Notes under the pieces: generated by a model
Seen by the model: only the letters and a program-made list of their open reading frames with translations
What the model was told of the DNA's origin: nothing
The model's database searches: none
Assembly (NCBI GenBank): GCA_048594375.1
Contig: JBMDXK010000016.1
Span: 26,358 to 90,357 of the forward strand
Length of the DNA: 64,000 nt
Direction of reading: 5' to 3'
Source: JBMDXK01 sp048594375
GTDB lineage: Bacteria > Pseudomonadota > Alphaproteobacteria > Rhizobiales > Methylopilaceae
In this document: positions 46,675-55,627 of the stretch, piece after piece
Layout: each line of letters starts with the position of its first letter
Numbering within the stretch: position 1 is the stretch's first letter
Position numbers and translations under genes: made by a program

Positions 46675-49600
46675 ACGAAAAACTGGTTGCCAGCGCCCGC
46701 ACGGTCGAAAATCAGGCTAACGCTTCCAATCCTGCCAGCTCGGCTTGGGTTTCTGCCAATGCGGGTTCGGGTAAAACCACGGTGCTGGCACAAAGGGTAG
46801 TGAAGTTGCTGCTTGCGGGGGTGGAGCCTGCAAAAATCCTGTGCCTTACCTTTACAAAAGCGGCCGCAGCCAACATGGCCAACCGCGTGTTTAAAGATCT
46901 TGGTGTTTTTGCAACGCTGGATGATGAGGCGCTCGATCACGCCTTGCGCCGCTTTGGCGTTGATGCTCCTACCGCATCCAGACGCGCGCAGGCGCGGCGT
47001 TTGTTTGCTGAAGCACTCGATACCCCCGGCGGGTTGAAAGTGCTGACTATTCATGCGTTTTGTGAGCGCATTTTGCACCAGTTTACTCTTGAAGCACAGG
47101 TACCTGCGGATTTTAGCGTGCTGGATGACCAGAAACGCGCAGAAATAATCGCCAAAGCCAAACAGGACGTATTTGCGCATCTGGATACAGAACCGGAGCA
47201 GGCCAACGCGCTGAAAACGCTGCTCGGTTATGTTTCTGCCACCGCCGTTGATGAAGCGCTCGAGAACTTACTCGGCCAGCCGGAACTTCTGGGGCTTTAC
47301 CCTGACCCCGCGGCATTGGCTGTGCTGTATGACCGTCTGAGGCGTTTTTTGCGTATCCCGGAAAAAACACCTCCGGATATTTATGGCGCTCTGCTGGGCG
47401 AAAGTTTGCTGCGCCCCCATGCGCGTGAACTGATTGATGTCATGAGCGCCAGCACTCTCAAAGGCGATCAAGAAAACGCGCAGAAGCTGATTGATGCTTT
47501 TGATCCACAGGGCATCAAAGACCCCACCGCGCTGTATGTGAGCATTTTTCAGACCAAGGCGGGAGACTTCACCGCCAAGCCTCCGCTCTCAGCCGCACCG
47601 CGCAAAAAGCATCCGCACTTGGGCGACATAATCGATTCGGAAGTTGAACGGCTCAAAACAGTGTTGGATCTGCAAAAGGCGGTTATCACCCGTACCACCA
47701 CGCACGCCCTGTTGACGCTGGCGCAGCCTATTGCGGCGCGCTACCAGCAGCATAAGCGGCTGCATGGCGCACTTGATTTTTCCGATCTGATTATCAAGAC
47801 CCGTGCGCTTTTGGAATCCGGCCAGTCGGCATGGGTGCTTTACAAGCTGGATGGCGGGATTGACCATGTGCTGGTGGATGAAGCGCAAGATACCAGCCCT
47901 GACCAATGGGCTATTATCCGCGCATTGACCGAAGAGTTTACCGCCGGTGAAACCGCACGCTCCCGTACAGCGCGCACAATGTTTGCGGTGGGGGATGAAA
48001 AGCAATCCATCTATTCTTTTCAAGGGGCATCGCCTGCGGAATTTGGCGGTATGCGCAGCCGATACCGGAATCTGCATGACCATGCCGCCATGCCGTTTAC
48101 CAGCATTGAACTGACGCAATCTTTCCGTTCGGCAGGAGCAATTCTTGATGCGGTGGATAAGGTTTTTGAAGCGCCCGCAGCTTACGCGGGACTTGAATCC
48201 GACTCCAAACCCACCGTCCACGACACGGCGCGTCAAACTGCCTATGGCCGTGTGGAATTGTGGCCGCTGGTGGCTACGCCCCGCAACAAAAGCGATGATA
48301 CCGCTTGGGATGCACCGCTGGATACGCTTTCCCAGCGCAGCGGTACCGCCATCCTTGCCGACCGTATTGCTGGCGGGTTACGTGCTTGGATAAAGGGCGA
48401 GCATCCGCTGGCACGGGGCGAAAAAATCCATGCGGGTGATATTCTGATTTTGTTGCGCAGCCGCTCGCCGTTGTTCAACGCCATCATCCGCGCCCTGAAA
48501 GCCCACGGCCTGCCCGTGGCGGGGGCGGATCGTCTGCACCTCAGCAGCCATATTCTCACCCTTGATCTCTTGGCGTTGGGGGATGCTTTGCTGCAAGAGC
48601 ACGATGATCTTCAGCTTGCCACCATTTTAAAAAGCCCGTTGTTCAATTTTGACGACACGGATCTTCTTGCATTGGCACCCCAGCGGCAAGGTTCGCTGCG
48701 GCAGGCTTTGCGAAACTCTGGCAATACACGGTATAGTGCCGCAGCACAGCAGCTTGATCTGTGGCAGCAGGAAGCCTTGACACTTTCCCCTTACCGTTTT
48801 TACACGCATATTCTGGGGCGCGATAAGGGGCGCTCCACGATTATGGCGCGATTTGGTGTTGAGGCTGAAGATATTCTTAATGAATTTCAACGTCTAGCAA
48901 TGGATTTCAGCACAACCAATACGCCCACGCTTGCAGGTTTTCTGCACTGGATGCGCGCAATGGACGTGGAAGTAAAACGCGATCAGGAGATGGGCGGGCA
49001 TGATATTCGTGTGATGACCGCACACGGTGCGAAAGGCCTTGAAGCGCGTATTGTCGTGCTGGCGGATCTTGGAAAACCACCTTCGGCCAGCAAGGTTTCC
49101 TCTTTTTTTAAAGCCCGTGAAGAAGGTGTTTCGCACAATGCGCCGGATCTGTTTCTCTGGTCGCAAGGGCAGAAATACGATTGCGCCGCAGTCCAAACCC
49201 TGCGTTCGCAAGAGCTGGAACTGGCAGAAGCGGAACACCGCCGTTTGCTGTATGTGGCGCTGACCCGCGCACAGGATCGGCTGGTGATTGCCGGACATAC
49301 AACGCTCAATAAAGAAGGGCCATCATTGCCGCCGCAAAGCTGGTACGGCATGGTGCATGACGGTTTGAAAGACCATGCCCGCAGTGTTGAATGCGCGGCG
49401 TTGGGCGGTGACGTATTGATTTATGAGAATGCGCACGCCCCCCAGAGCTTGATACCGGAAAGCGCGGAGATGCTTGCGCTGGATGAACCTCCCGCATGGC
49501 TGTTCCAGAACGTGAGCGGGATGCAGTATTTTACCGCAGCAAACCTCACCCCATCCCAAAAAGCGGACAGGACTGTGGTTGATCCGGCGGTGCTGGCACG

Positions 49601-50057
49601 CGGTACAGCCATCCATAATCTTTTGCATCGCCTTGCCAACGCACCGGCAGAGCAGCGTGAGAAAAGAATTGCCGGAGCCGATCCTGAACACGTCAACGAG
49701 GCATTGGCGGTGCTGGATAACCCTGCTTTGGCCGCTCTTTTTGGGGCAGGAAGCCGGGGTGAAGTGGATGTTTCCGGTTTTGCAGTGATTGCACAGAAAA
49801 AATATACTGTGCGGGGACGCATTGACCGGCTGGTTGTTGAAAAAGAGCGCATCGTGCTGGTGGATTTCAAAACCGATATTCATGTGCCGGATCAGGTTCC
49901 GCCTTCTTATTCACGGCAGCTTGCGCTTTACCGTGCGGCTTTGATGCCGATTTTTCCCCAGCATCGGATTGAGGCAACAATCATCTGGACTCGTACTTTG
50001 CGCCGCGATACCCTCACTCCTGAAATGCTGGATTCTGCGCTTATAGTGGAAGCATAA
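46671..50057 (+). CDS. addA: Double-strand break repair helicase-nuclease AddA
   Basis: 1128-residue UvrD-like 3'-5' helicase with a C-terminal nuclease. Walker A is ANAGSGKTT (Lys35). Further helicase motifs are CLTFTKAAAANM (Ia), VDEAQDTSPDQW (II), GDEKQSIYSFQGA (III), VMTAHGAKGLEARIV (V) and LLYVALTRAQDRLVIAG (VI). The C-terminal nuclease has VLVDFKTD with Asp1065 and Lys1067. It starts inside the addB stop codon. trxA lies 173 bp downstream. Full length; start and stop are unambiguous. Confidence 0.97.
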   Translation: MNEKLVASARTVENQANASNPASSAWVSANAGSGKTTVLAQRVVKLLLAGVEPAKILCLTFTKAAAANMANRVFKDLGVFATLDDEALDHALRRFGVDAPTASRRAQARRLFAEALDTPGGLKVLTIHAFCERILHQFTLEAQVPADFSVLDDQKRAEIIAKAKQDVFAHLDTEPEQANALKTLLGYVSATAVDEALENLLGQPELLGLYPDPAALAVLYDRLRRFLRIPEKTPPDIYGALLGESLLRPHARELIDVMSASTLKGDQENAQKLIDAFDPQGIKDPTALYVSIFQTKAGDFTAKPPLSAAPRKKHPHLGDIIDSEVERLKTVLDLQKAVITRTTTHALLTLAQPIAARYQQHKRLHGALDFSDLIIKTRALLESGQSAWVLYKLDGGIDHVLVDEAQDTSPDQWAIIRALTEEFTAGETARSRTARTMFAVGDEKQSIYSFQGASPAEFGGMRSRYRNLHDHAAMPFTSIELTQSFRSAGAILDAVDKVFEAPAAYAGLESDSKPTVHDTARQTAYGRVELWPLVATPRNKSDDTAWDAPLDTLSQRSGTAILADRIAGGLRAWIKGEHPLARGEKIHAGDILILLRSRSPLFNAIIRALKAHGLPVAGADRLHLSSHILTLDLLALGDALLQEHDDLQLATILKSPLFNFDDTDLLALAPQRQGSLRQALRNSGNTRYSAAAQQLDLWQQEALTLSPYRFYTHILGRDKGRSTIMARFGVEAEDILNEFQRLAMDFSTTNTPTLAGFLHWMRAMDVEVKRDQEMGGHDIRVMTAHGAKGLEARIVVLADLGKPPSASKVSSFFKAREEGVSHNAPDLFLWSQGQKYDCAAVQTLRSQELELAEAEHRRLLYVALTRAQDRLVIAGHTTLNKEGPSLPPQSWYGMVHDGLKDHARSVECAALGGDVLIYENAHAPQSLIPESAEMLALDEPPAWLFQNVSGMQYFTAANLTPSQKADRTVVDPAVLARGTAIHNLLHRLANAPAEQREKRIAGADPEHVNEALAVLDNPALAALFGAGSRGEVDVSGFAVIAQKKYTVRGRIDRLVVEKERIVLVDFKTDIHVPDQVPPSYSRQLALYRAALMPIFPQHRIEATIIWTRTLRRDTLTPEMLDSALIVEA

Positions 50058-50121
50058 AATTGATTATGCATTCTCGCCATAAGTTTATGCTTTGTCGCAG
50101 AGTTTTACCCGATAAACCTAT

Positions 50122-50144
50122 CAATTTATTGGAACTCGGCTATA
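50122..50144. repeat. GATC-palindrome family, half element D
   Basis: CAATTTATTGGAACTCGGCTATA matches the right arm of member C except for a few bases. The left arm and GATC centre are missing or decayed. It lies between addA and trxA. Confidence 0.55.
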
Positions 50145-50230
50145 CCCCTTGATTGCGTGAAGGGAACTTCCTACATCTCTTTTATAAGAGATGCACTGCG
50201 CGGCCTTCCCGCTTTATGAAAGTTAAGCTT

Positions 50231-50551
50231 ATGCCTGTTGTAAAAACCACCGATGCGCACTTTGAAGAAGATGTTATCAACGCTTCCATACCTGTGGTTG
50301 TGGATTTCTGGGCGGAATGGTGTGGCCCTTGTCGCCAGATTGCTCCTGCCTTGGAAGAAATTTCCGCAGAACTTGGCTCTAAAGTGAAAATTGTGAAGCT
50401 GAATGTGGATGAAAATCCGGAAACTGCTGCAAAATTTGGTATCCGTTCCATTCCAACGCTGTTGCTTTTCAAAAACGGAGCCAATGTTTCCAATCATGTG
50501 GGTGCTGCTCCAAAAACGGCGCTTGCTTCGTGGATTAATGGCGCAATTTGA
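50231..50551 (+). CDS. trxA: Thioredoxin 1
   Basis: 106 residues from ATG 50231 (MPVVKTTDAHFEEDV), the usual thioredoxin length; the frame is open to 50153 and ATG 50216 is an alternative. The active site is WCGPC with Cys31 and Cys34, preceded by VVVDFWAEWCG and followed by the cis-Pro in RSIPTLLLF. It is the general cytoplasmic disulfide reductase and the electron donor for MsrA and MsrB, both encoded in this window. It ends in a clear terminator. Confidence 0.96.
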   Translation: MPVVKTTDAHFEEDVINASIPVVVDFWAEWCGPCRQIAPALEEISAELGSKVKIVKLNVDENPETAAKFGIRSIPTLLLFKNGANVSNHVGAAPKTALASWINGAI

Positions 50552-50573
50552 GGACTGAAATATTCTGTGCTGC

Positions 50574-50600
50574 AACCGGCAGGGATTTCTGCCGGTTTTT
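50574..50600 (+). terminator. Intrinsic terminator after trxA
   Basis: Perfect 9-bp stem AACCGGCAG (50574-50582) with CTGCCGGTT (50589-50597), a 6-nt loop and a T-run ending at 50600. It also sits just upstream of the ribosome binding site of the next small gene. Confidence 0.9.
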
Positions 50601-50628
50601 CTGTTTCGTTTTTCAAGAGGGTGCCGGA

Positions 50629-50898
50629 ATGAACCTGCGCTGGTTTTTATTCATTTTCATCTGTGTAAGTGTTGTTGTTCTTGTCATAGCCGATCTTGTA
50701 TTTAATCTGCGTTCGGAACAAATTGCAGCGATCATCCCGATGCTTGCGGTACTGGGATTGATTGGCCCCGGATTGCTGGGGCGCTACGCCGGTGAAAACA
50801 CTTCAAAAATTCTGCCTCATATTGCGCTCTGGATGGGTATTATTACCGTGATTATGTTGGTGGCCTACCTCTTTCCGGATGTGATACCGCAGCACTAG
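50629..50898 (+). CDS. Small membrane protein, aspartic-protease N-domain-like
   Basis: 89 residues from ATG 50629, preceded by AAGAGGGTG. Three hydrophobic helices: MNLRWFLFIFICVSVVVLVI, IAAIIPMLAVLGLIGPGLL and HIALWMGIITVIMLVAYLF. The spacing, with LRSEQIAAIIPM between helices one and two, resembles the membrane anchor of TIGR02281 retroviral-type aspartic proteases, but the protease domain with its DTG motif is absent and the frame stops after the third helix. It may be a genuine small protein or the remnant of such a protease gene. The identification is tentative. Confidence 0.6.
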   Translation: MNLRWFLFIFICVSVVVLVIADLVFNLRSEQIAAIIPMLAVLGLIGPGLLGRYAGENTSKILPHIALWMGIITVIMLVAYLFPDVIPQH

Positions 50899-51134
50899 AC
50901 GAAAAAGACTCCCCTTTTGACGCAATCGGGTTTAAGATTGCTTTCCTTACACCTTGTTTGACTTTTTGTGCGGAAAAAACCTGCGGATTTTTTTGCAGAT
51001 ATGTTGCGCATTATGCTGGAAAAATGCTTTTCAAAAACATACAGGCAAGGTAAGTCTTAGTTTATATTTTTTCCAAACTAACCTGCACATCCTTTTGTGT
51101 GCGGTTTAATGACGAGTAAAGGCAGAACCAAGCG

Positions 51135-52550
51135 ATGACAGCTCCGCGCACCCTCTATGACAAGATCTGGGACGATCATGTTGTTGACCGGCAAGATGAC
51201 GGAACATGCCTTCTCTATATTGACCGCCACCTTGTGCATGAAGTCACGTCGCCGCAAGCTTTTGAAGGACTGCGCGTGGCCAACCGCCCTGTCCATGCGC
51301 CGCGCAAAACGCTGGCTGTGGTGGATCACAATGTGCCAACATCGGATCGCAGCCAAGGCATCGATGATCCAGAGGCTGCCTTGCAGGTGGCAACGCTGGC
51401 CGAAAACGCCAAAGATTTCGGTATTGAATATTATAATGAACTGGATGTGCGTCAGGGCATTGTGCATGTGGTGGGGCCTGAGCAAGGCTTTACACTCCCA
51501 GGCATGACCATTGTGTGCGGTGACAGCCATACTTCTACCCACGGCGCATTCGGCGCACTGGCGCATGGTATAGGCACTTCCGAAGTGGAACATGTGCTGG
51601 CAACCCAGACACTGGTGCAAAGCAAAGCCAAAAACATGCTGGTGCAGGTGGATGGCATTCCGCCGGAAGGCGTGGGTGCAAAGGATATCATTCTTGCCAT
51701 TATCGGTGAGATTGGCACCGCCGGCGGTACGGGTTACGTTATTGAATATGCCGGTGAGGCCATTCGCTCCCTTTCCATGGAAGGGCGCATGACGGTCTGC
51801 AATATGGCCATCGAAGGCGGCGCGCGTGCAGGCATGATCGCCCCTGATGAGACGACTTTTGAGTACATCAAAGGCCGCCCTCGCGCACCCAAAGGCGAAG
51901 AGCTGGAACGTGCTCTTGCTTACTGGAAAACGCTGAAAACCGATGAAGGCGCCCATTATGATAAAATCGTGCGTCTGGATGCGGCCAATCTTCCGCCAAT
52001 TGTAACATGGGGTACAAGCCCGGAAGACGTCGTTTCTGTACAAGGGATTGTGCCAGACCCCGATGCTATCGCAGATGAAACCAAACGCGCCAGCAAATGG
52101 CGTGCGCTGGAGTATATGGGATTAAAACCGGGTACAAAAATCACCGATATTCCGGTGCAGCGGGTGTTTATTGGCTCTTGCACCAATTCGCGCATTGAAG
52201 ATCTGCGTATTGCCGCCCGGCTGGTGGGGGATAAAAAAGTGCATCCCGCTGTGGACGCATGGATTGTGCCTGGCTCCGGTCTGGTAAAAGCACAAGCCGA
52301 AGCTGAAGGTCTGGATGTGATCTTTAAAAACGCGGGCTTTCGCTGGCGTGAGCCGGGTTGCTCCATGTGCCTTGCCATGAATGCCGACAAGCTGAAGCCG
52401 GAAGAACGCTGTGCTTCCACCTCCAACCGTAACTTTGAAGGCCGACAGGGCTTTAAAGGCCGCACACACCTTGTTTCACCGGCTATGGCAGCAGCGGCTG
52501 CAATTGCGGGGCATTTTGTCGATATCCGCGAATGGATGCAAAACCGATGA
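51135..52550 (+). CDS. leuC: 3-isopropylmalate dehydratase large subunit
   Basis: 471-residue aconitase-family subunit that with LeuD converts 2-isopropylmalate to 3-isopropylmalate in leucine synthesis. Cluster-binding cysteines are Cys349 (IGSCTNSRIEDL) and Cys409 with Cys412 (GCSMCLAMN). Substrate-binding segments include TIVCGDSHTSTHGAFGALAHGIGTSEVE and the C-terminal STSNRNFEGRQGFKGRTHLVSP. The stop codon overlaps the start of a small gene by 4 bp, and leuD follows. Confidence 0.97.
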   Translation: MTAPRTLYDKIWDDHVVDRQDDGTCLLYIDRHLVHEVTSPQAFEGLRVANRPVHAPRKTLAVVDHNVPTSDRSQGIDDPEAALQVATLAENAKDFGIEYYNELDVRQGIVHVVGPEQGFTLPGMTIVCGDSHTSTHGAFGALAHGIGTSEVEHVLATQTLVQSKAKNMLVQVDGIPPEGVGAKDIILAIIGEIGTAGGTGYVIEYAGEAIRSLSMEGRMTVCNMAIEGGARAGMIAPDETTFEYIKGRPRAPKGEELERALAYWKTLKTDEGAHYDKIVRLDAANLPPIVTWGTSPEDVVSVQGIVPDPDAIADETKRASKWRALEYMGLKPGTKITDIPVQRVFIGSCTNSRIEDLRIAARLVGDKKVHPAVDAWIVPGSGLVKAQAEAEGLDVIFKNAGFRWREPGCSMCLAMNADKLKPEERCASTSNRNFEGRQGFKGRTHLVSPAMAAAAAIAGHFVDIREWMQNR

Positions 52551-52759
52551 GTAAAGAGCGCGAAAACCAGAGTATTATCAAGCGGATTGTAAATGCCCCT
52601 TCCGTTTTCAACACGCATATGGCTAGCCACGGCCGCCCCCCAGAAGATGATGCGCATGAGCCTGCGGTCATTTGGGGAAAGCGCGTCGGGAAAGGTCTGG
52701 CTGTTGTGGCAGCCATTATTCTTGTGGCCTATTTGGTCGATTATTTTTTCATGAGTTGA
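52547..52759 (+). CDS. Small membrane protein between leuC and leuD
   Basis: 70 residues from ATG 52547 (MSKERENQSIIKRI), which overlaps the leuC stop codon (ATGA). A hydrophilic N-terminal half with AHEPAVIWGKRVGKGL leads to one membrane helix near the C-terminus (AVVAAIILVAYLVDYFFM). leuD starts 4 bp after its stop. The coupled position suggests a role tied to the dehydratase or its expression, but that is inference. No family is recognised with confidence. Confidence 0.7.
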   Translation: MSKERENQSIIKRIVNAPSVFNTHMASHGRPPEDDAHEPAVIWGKRVGKGLAVVAAIILVAYLVDYFFMS

Positions 52760-52763
52760 GCCG

Positions 52764-53369
52764 ATGCAACCGTTTACAACATTGACTGGCGTTGCTGCGC
52801 CCATGCCCACCGTCAATATTGACACCGATATGATTATCCCGAAGCAGTTCTTGAAAACAATCAAGCGCACAGGCTTGGGTAAAGGCTTGTTTGCCGAAAT
52901 GCGCTTCCATGAGGACGGTTCGGAAAATCCTGATTTTGTGCTGAATCAGCCCGCATACCGCGCCGCGCCTATTCTTGTGGCGGGCGATAATTTCGGTTGT
53001 GGTTCTTCGCGCGAACACGCGCCTTGGGCATTGCTCGATTTTGGCATCCGCTGCGTGATTGCGCCATCATTTGCTGATATTTTTTACAACAATTGTTTCA
53101 AAAATGGCATTCTGCCTATTCGGGTTTCTCAAGAAAACTGGGAAAAGCTGCTGGATGACGCCCAGCGTGGTGCGAATGCCACCTTGACCATTGATCTTGA
53201 AAGCCAGACCATTAAAGGCCCCGATGGTGGAACCATTGCGTTCGATATTGATGCACACCGTAAGCATTGCATGTTGAATGGTCTTGACGATATTGGCCTT
53301 ACCTTGCAAAAAAACAGCGCCATTGAAGTTTATGAAAATACTCTTGCAGGTGAGCGCCCTTGGATTTAA
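52764..53369 (+). CDS. leuD: 3-isopropylmalate dehydratase small subunit
   Basis: 201-residue partner of LeuC, forming the LeuCD heterodimer. Family segments are the N-terminal FTTLTGVAAPMPTVNIDTDMIIPKQF, the GDNFGCGSSREHAPWAL motif with substrate-contacting residues, and PSFADIFYNNCFKNGILPI. Length is normal. It is the third gene of the leuC-small ORF-leuD operon. A palindrome with a GATC centre follows its stop codon. Confidence 0.96.
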   Translation: MQPFTTLTGVAAPMPTVNIDTDMIIPKQFLKTIKRTGLGKGLFAEMRFHEDGSENPDFVLNQPAYRAAPILVAGDNFGCGSSREHAPWALLDFGIRCVIAPSFADIFYNNCFKNGILPIRVSQENWEKLLDDAQRGANATLTIDLESQTIKGPDGGTIAFDIDAHRKHCMLNGLDDIGLTLQKNSAIEVYENTLAGERPWI

Positions 53370-53380
53370 AGCTGCGCAGC

Positions 53381-53402
53381 TAATAAAGTGATCCCTTTAT
53401 TA
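53381..53402. repeat. AT-rich palindrome after leuD, GATC centre
   Basis: TAATAAAG (53381-53388) pairs perfectly with CTTTATTA (53395-53402) around TGATCC. It resembles the centre of the dispersed GATC palindrome family but lacks its GG flanks, so membership is uncertain. It could also help end leuD transcription. Confidence 0.5.
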
Positions 53403-53553
53403 TGGGTTTGTTTTCAACCAAACGCTGACCTTCTGTTTTGTTGAGAGCGCATCCATATTTATCTGCTCTCCATAGCCGCCTCTTTGGCTTTGTAGCGTAG
53501 TTCTTCTGGGAAAAGGCGCCCAACAGCAGTGTATTTTATAGAACCGTGAGCCG

Positions 53554-54396
53554 ATGGATGACGTCATGCCGCTTTCTTTGTTAAACAATTTTTCTTCCTC
53601 CCTGTTGCTCATCGGTGCAGGCCGCATGGGAGGTAGTATGCTGCAATGCTGGCTTAATCTTGGGCTTCCTCCCGAACAGATTACGGTTTGTGAGCCCCAA
53701 CCTTCGGATGCGCTCAAGGCGCTGTTGGCACATTACCCTGCCCTTAAACATACGTCAGAACCGGAGGCAGGAGCCGATATTGTTCTTCTGGCCATCAAGC
53801 CTCAGCAATTCAAATCTTTCGAGGCTCACTTGGCTCATGCGGTTCACTCCAGCACGCTAGTGCTTTCCATGCTTGCCGGGAAAACACTTTCTGGTCTTTG
53901 TGCCACGCTTTCTTCAGAGCAGCCGGTGATCCGCGCCATGCCCAACACGCCCGCAAGCATAGGGCGTGGAATGACCGTTCTGGTAGGAAATGCGCATGTG
54001 GCTTGTCAGCACAAGGATGCCGCCAATCAATTGATGCAGGCTGTGGGTGAAGTGGCGTGGATTACAGATGAAAAGCATATGGATGCAGTGACTGCGCTCT
54101 CTGGTTCGGGGCCTGCCTATGTATTTTTGCTGACTGAAGCGCTGTCGCGTGCGGGTGTTGCATTAGGACTTGAGCCGGAATTGGCGATGCAGCTTGCCCG
54201 TCAGACGGTTTCCGGCTCCGGCGAATTGCAATACCGCTCTGCTGAGGATGTTGCCACCTTGCGTCACAATGTAACGTCTCCTCATGGCACGACAGCCGCC
54301 GCTTTGGAGGTTTTAATGGGCGCGGATGGGCTGGAAGCGTTGATGAAAAAAGCGACAACTGCGGCTGCAAACCGTTCTCGTGAACTTGCCGAATAA
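53554..54396 (+). CDS. proC: Pyrroline-5-carboxylate reductase
   Basis: 280-residue NADPH-dependent enzyme for the last step of proline synthesis. The Rossmann start LLLIGAGRMGGSML, the KPQQF segment, RAMPNTPASIGRGMTVL and the C-terminal signature SGSGPAYVFLLTEAL with NVTSPHGTTAAALEVL are all present. ATG 53554 is taken; ATG 53566 (MPLSLLNN) is possible. It is convergent with the nuclease gene downstream and stands alone. Confidence 0.95.
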   Translation: MDDVMPLSLLNNFSSSLLLIGAGRMGGSMLQCWLNLGLPPEQITVCEPQPSDALKALLAHYPALKHTSEPEAGADIVLLAIKPQQFKSFEAHLAHAVHSSTLVLSMLAGKTLSGLCATLSSEQPVIRAMPNTPASIGRGMTVLVGNAHVACQHKDAANQLMQAVGEVAWITDEKHMDAVTALSGSGPAYVFLLTEALSRAGVALGLEPELAMQLARQTVSGSGELQYRSAEDVATLRHNVTSPHGTTAAALEVLMGADGLEALMKKATTAAANRSRELAE

Positions 54397-54407
54397 GGGG
54401 GATGCTG

Positions 54408-54965
54408 TCATTGCATCGAGGCTGGGTTATTGCGTCGCCAGATAGAGGGCTTGTCAAATTCATAAGCCCATATTCCTCTTTGATGAATCTGCGCCTGCCG
54501 TTCTAAAGCGGCATATTCCGGGTTATCGGTATAGGCATGGATTGCCATCCCTGCGGCAATGGATGCAGCGCCAATATCCTCATTATCAATGAAACACACG
54601 GCCAGCAAGCGGTGATACCGGTCTCGGCCTTCAGGTTTACACGTCACTGTTTTGCCATGCGTGAAATCAATCATCCAGTCTTTGGATTTTTGTCCACACG
54701 GCCAGCGCTCATTCTTTCTATAGGCGTTCTGTTCTCTTTCACATGCGTCAATACCCTGCAGCCGTATGCGGTTCCGGCCTCGAGCGGTACGAAGACTTAA
54801 CGTGTCGCCATCCAGTACATAGACACTTCCCACTAAAGGTTCAGCTGCAAAAGAAGGCGTGAAAGCCGCGGGCAAGTAAAAGAGATTGATTGCTGCACAC
54901 ACAGCAAGAAAACGGCTCGCTTTTTTTATAAATATTCTGCGATAATGGAAATAATTATGGTGCAA
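54408..54965 (-). CDS. Secreted SNase-like nuclease
   Basis: 185 residues if started at TTG 54965, which has AGGAAAA about 8 bases upstream; the frame is open to TTG 55022 and no ATG is available. A signal peptide (ASRFLAVCAAINLFYLPAAFTPSFA) precedes the staphylococcal nuclease-like domain, with VLDGDTLSLR, RLQGIDACEREQ (Arg, Asp and Glu of the active site) and GRDRYHRLLAVC. Two Cys pairs may form disulfides. It would act in the periplasm or outside, degrading nucleic acid. It is convergent with proC. Confidence 0.85.
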   Translation of the reverse strand: MHHNYFHYRRIFIKKASRFLAVCAAINLFYLPAAFTPSFAAEPLVGSVYVLDGDTLSLRTARGRNRIRLQGIDACEREQNAYRKNERWPCGQKSKDWMIDFTHGKTVTCKPEGRDRYHRLLAVCFIDNEDIGAASIAAGMAIHAYTDNPEYAALERQAQIHQRGIWAYEFDKPSIWRRNNPASMQ

Positions 54966-55089
54966 TTCCGCGCTTTTCCTAATGGTATTTATCTTATCGC
55001 AGAGTTTTGAGCTTAAAAACAAGAACTTATAGTGGGTTCATATGAATTTCTTAATTGAAACCACGATATTCCTCCAGATTGGTAAAAAT

Positions 55090-55512
55090 CTACGCTTCAT
55101 CTTCCGGTTCAAAATCCAGCGCCAGTCCATTAATGCAATAGCGTAACCCGGTTGGCTTTGGTCCATCCGAAAAAACATGCCCCAGATGTCCGCCGCAGGT
55201 GGCGCAATGCACTTCGGTGCGGTGTGTTCCGTGGCTAAAATCTTCGGACGTTGCCGTTGCACCGGGGATAGGCTGCCAGAAGCTTGGCCATCCTGAATGG
55301 CTTTCAAATTTGGTGTTTGAGGCAAAAAGCGGTGTGTAGCATCCTGCACAGGAAAAGATGCCGGTTCGTTTTTCGGCGTTAAAGCAGCTTCCTCCTGCCC
55401 GCTCCGTTCCGTGTTCGCGCAAGATGTGGTACTGCTCTGGTGTCAGACGTTCCCGCCATTCGGCTTCGGAAAGCTTGAAAGGGAAGTGATTGATTAAGGG
55501 ATCGTGCGGCAT
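55090..55512 (-). CDS. msrB: Peptide-methionine (R)-S-oxide reductase MsrB
   Basis: 140-residue zinc-containing enzyme that repairs methionine-R-sulfoxide. Zinc ligands are the two CxxC pairs (CAGC and CATC). The catalytic Cys is in RYCINGLAL, and typical segments are LTPEQYHILREHGTE, FESHSGWPSFWQPI and GHLGHVFSDGPKPTG. Normal length. It lies between the nuclease gene and the divergent glutamine synthetase-like gene; msrA is elsewhere in the window, so both stereoisomers are covered. Confidence 0.97.
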   Translation of the reverse strand: MPHDPLINHFPFKLSEAEWRERLTPEQYHILREHGTERAGGSCFNAEKRTGIFSCAGCYTPLFASNTKFESHSGWPSFWQPIPGATATSEDFSHGTHRTEVHCATCGGHLGHVFSDGPKPTGLRYCINGLALDFEPEDEA

Positions 55513-55627
55513 AGCATCACCTTTTTATGGATCTTTCCACGTTATGTAAGCATTTGCTTTCACACATACAAGAATACGGTATAGAGTTCGGTAAAGAAAA
55601 ATCTGTTTGTAAAAAGTGATTCCAAAA

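Noticed and set aside
51001..51060. Possible 19-codon leader peptide before leuC
   Set aside because: It contains only two leucine codons, not adjacent, and no clear terminator/antiterminator pair, so leucine attenuation is not supported.
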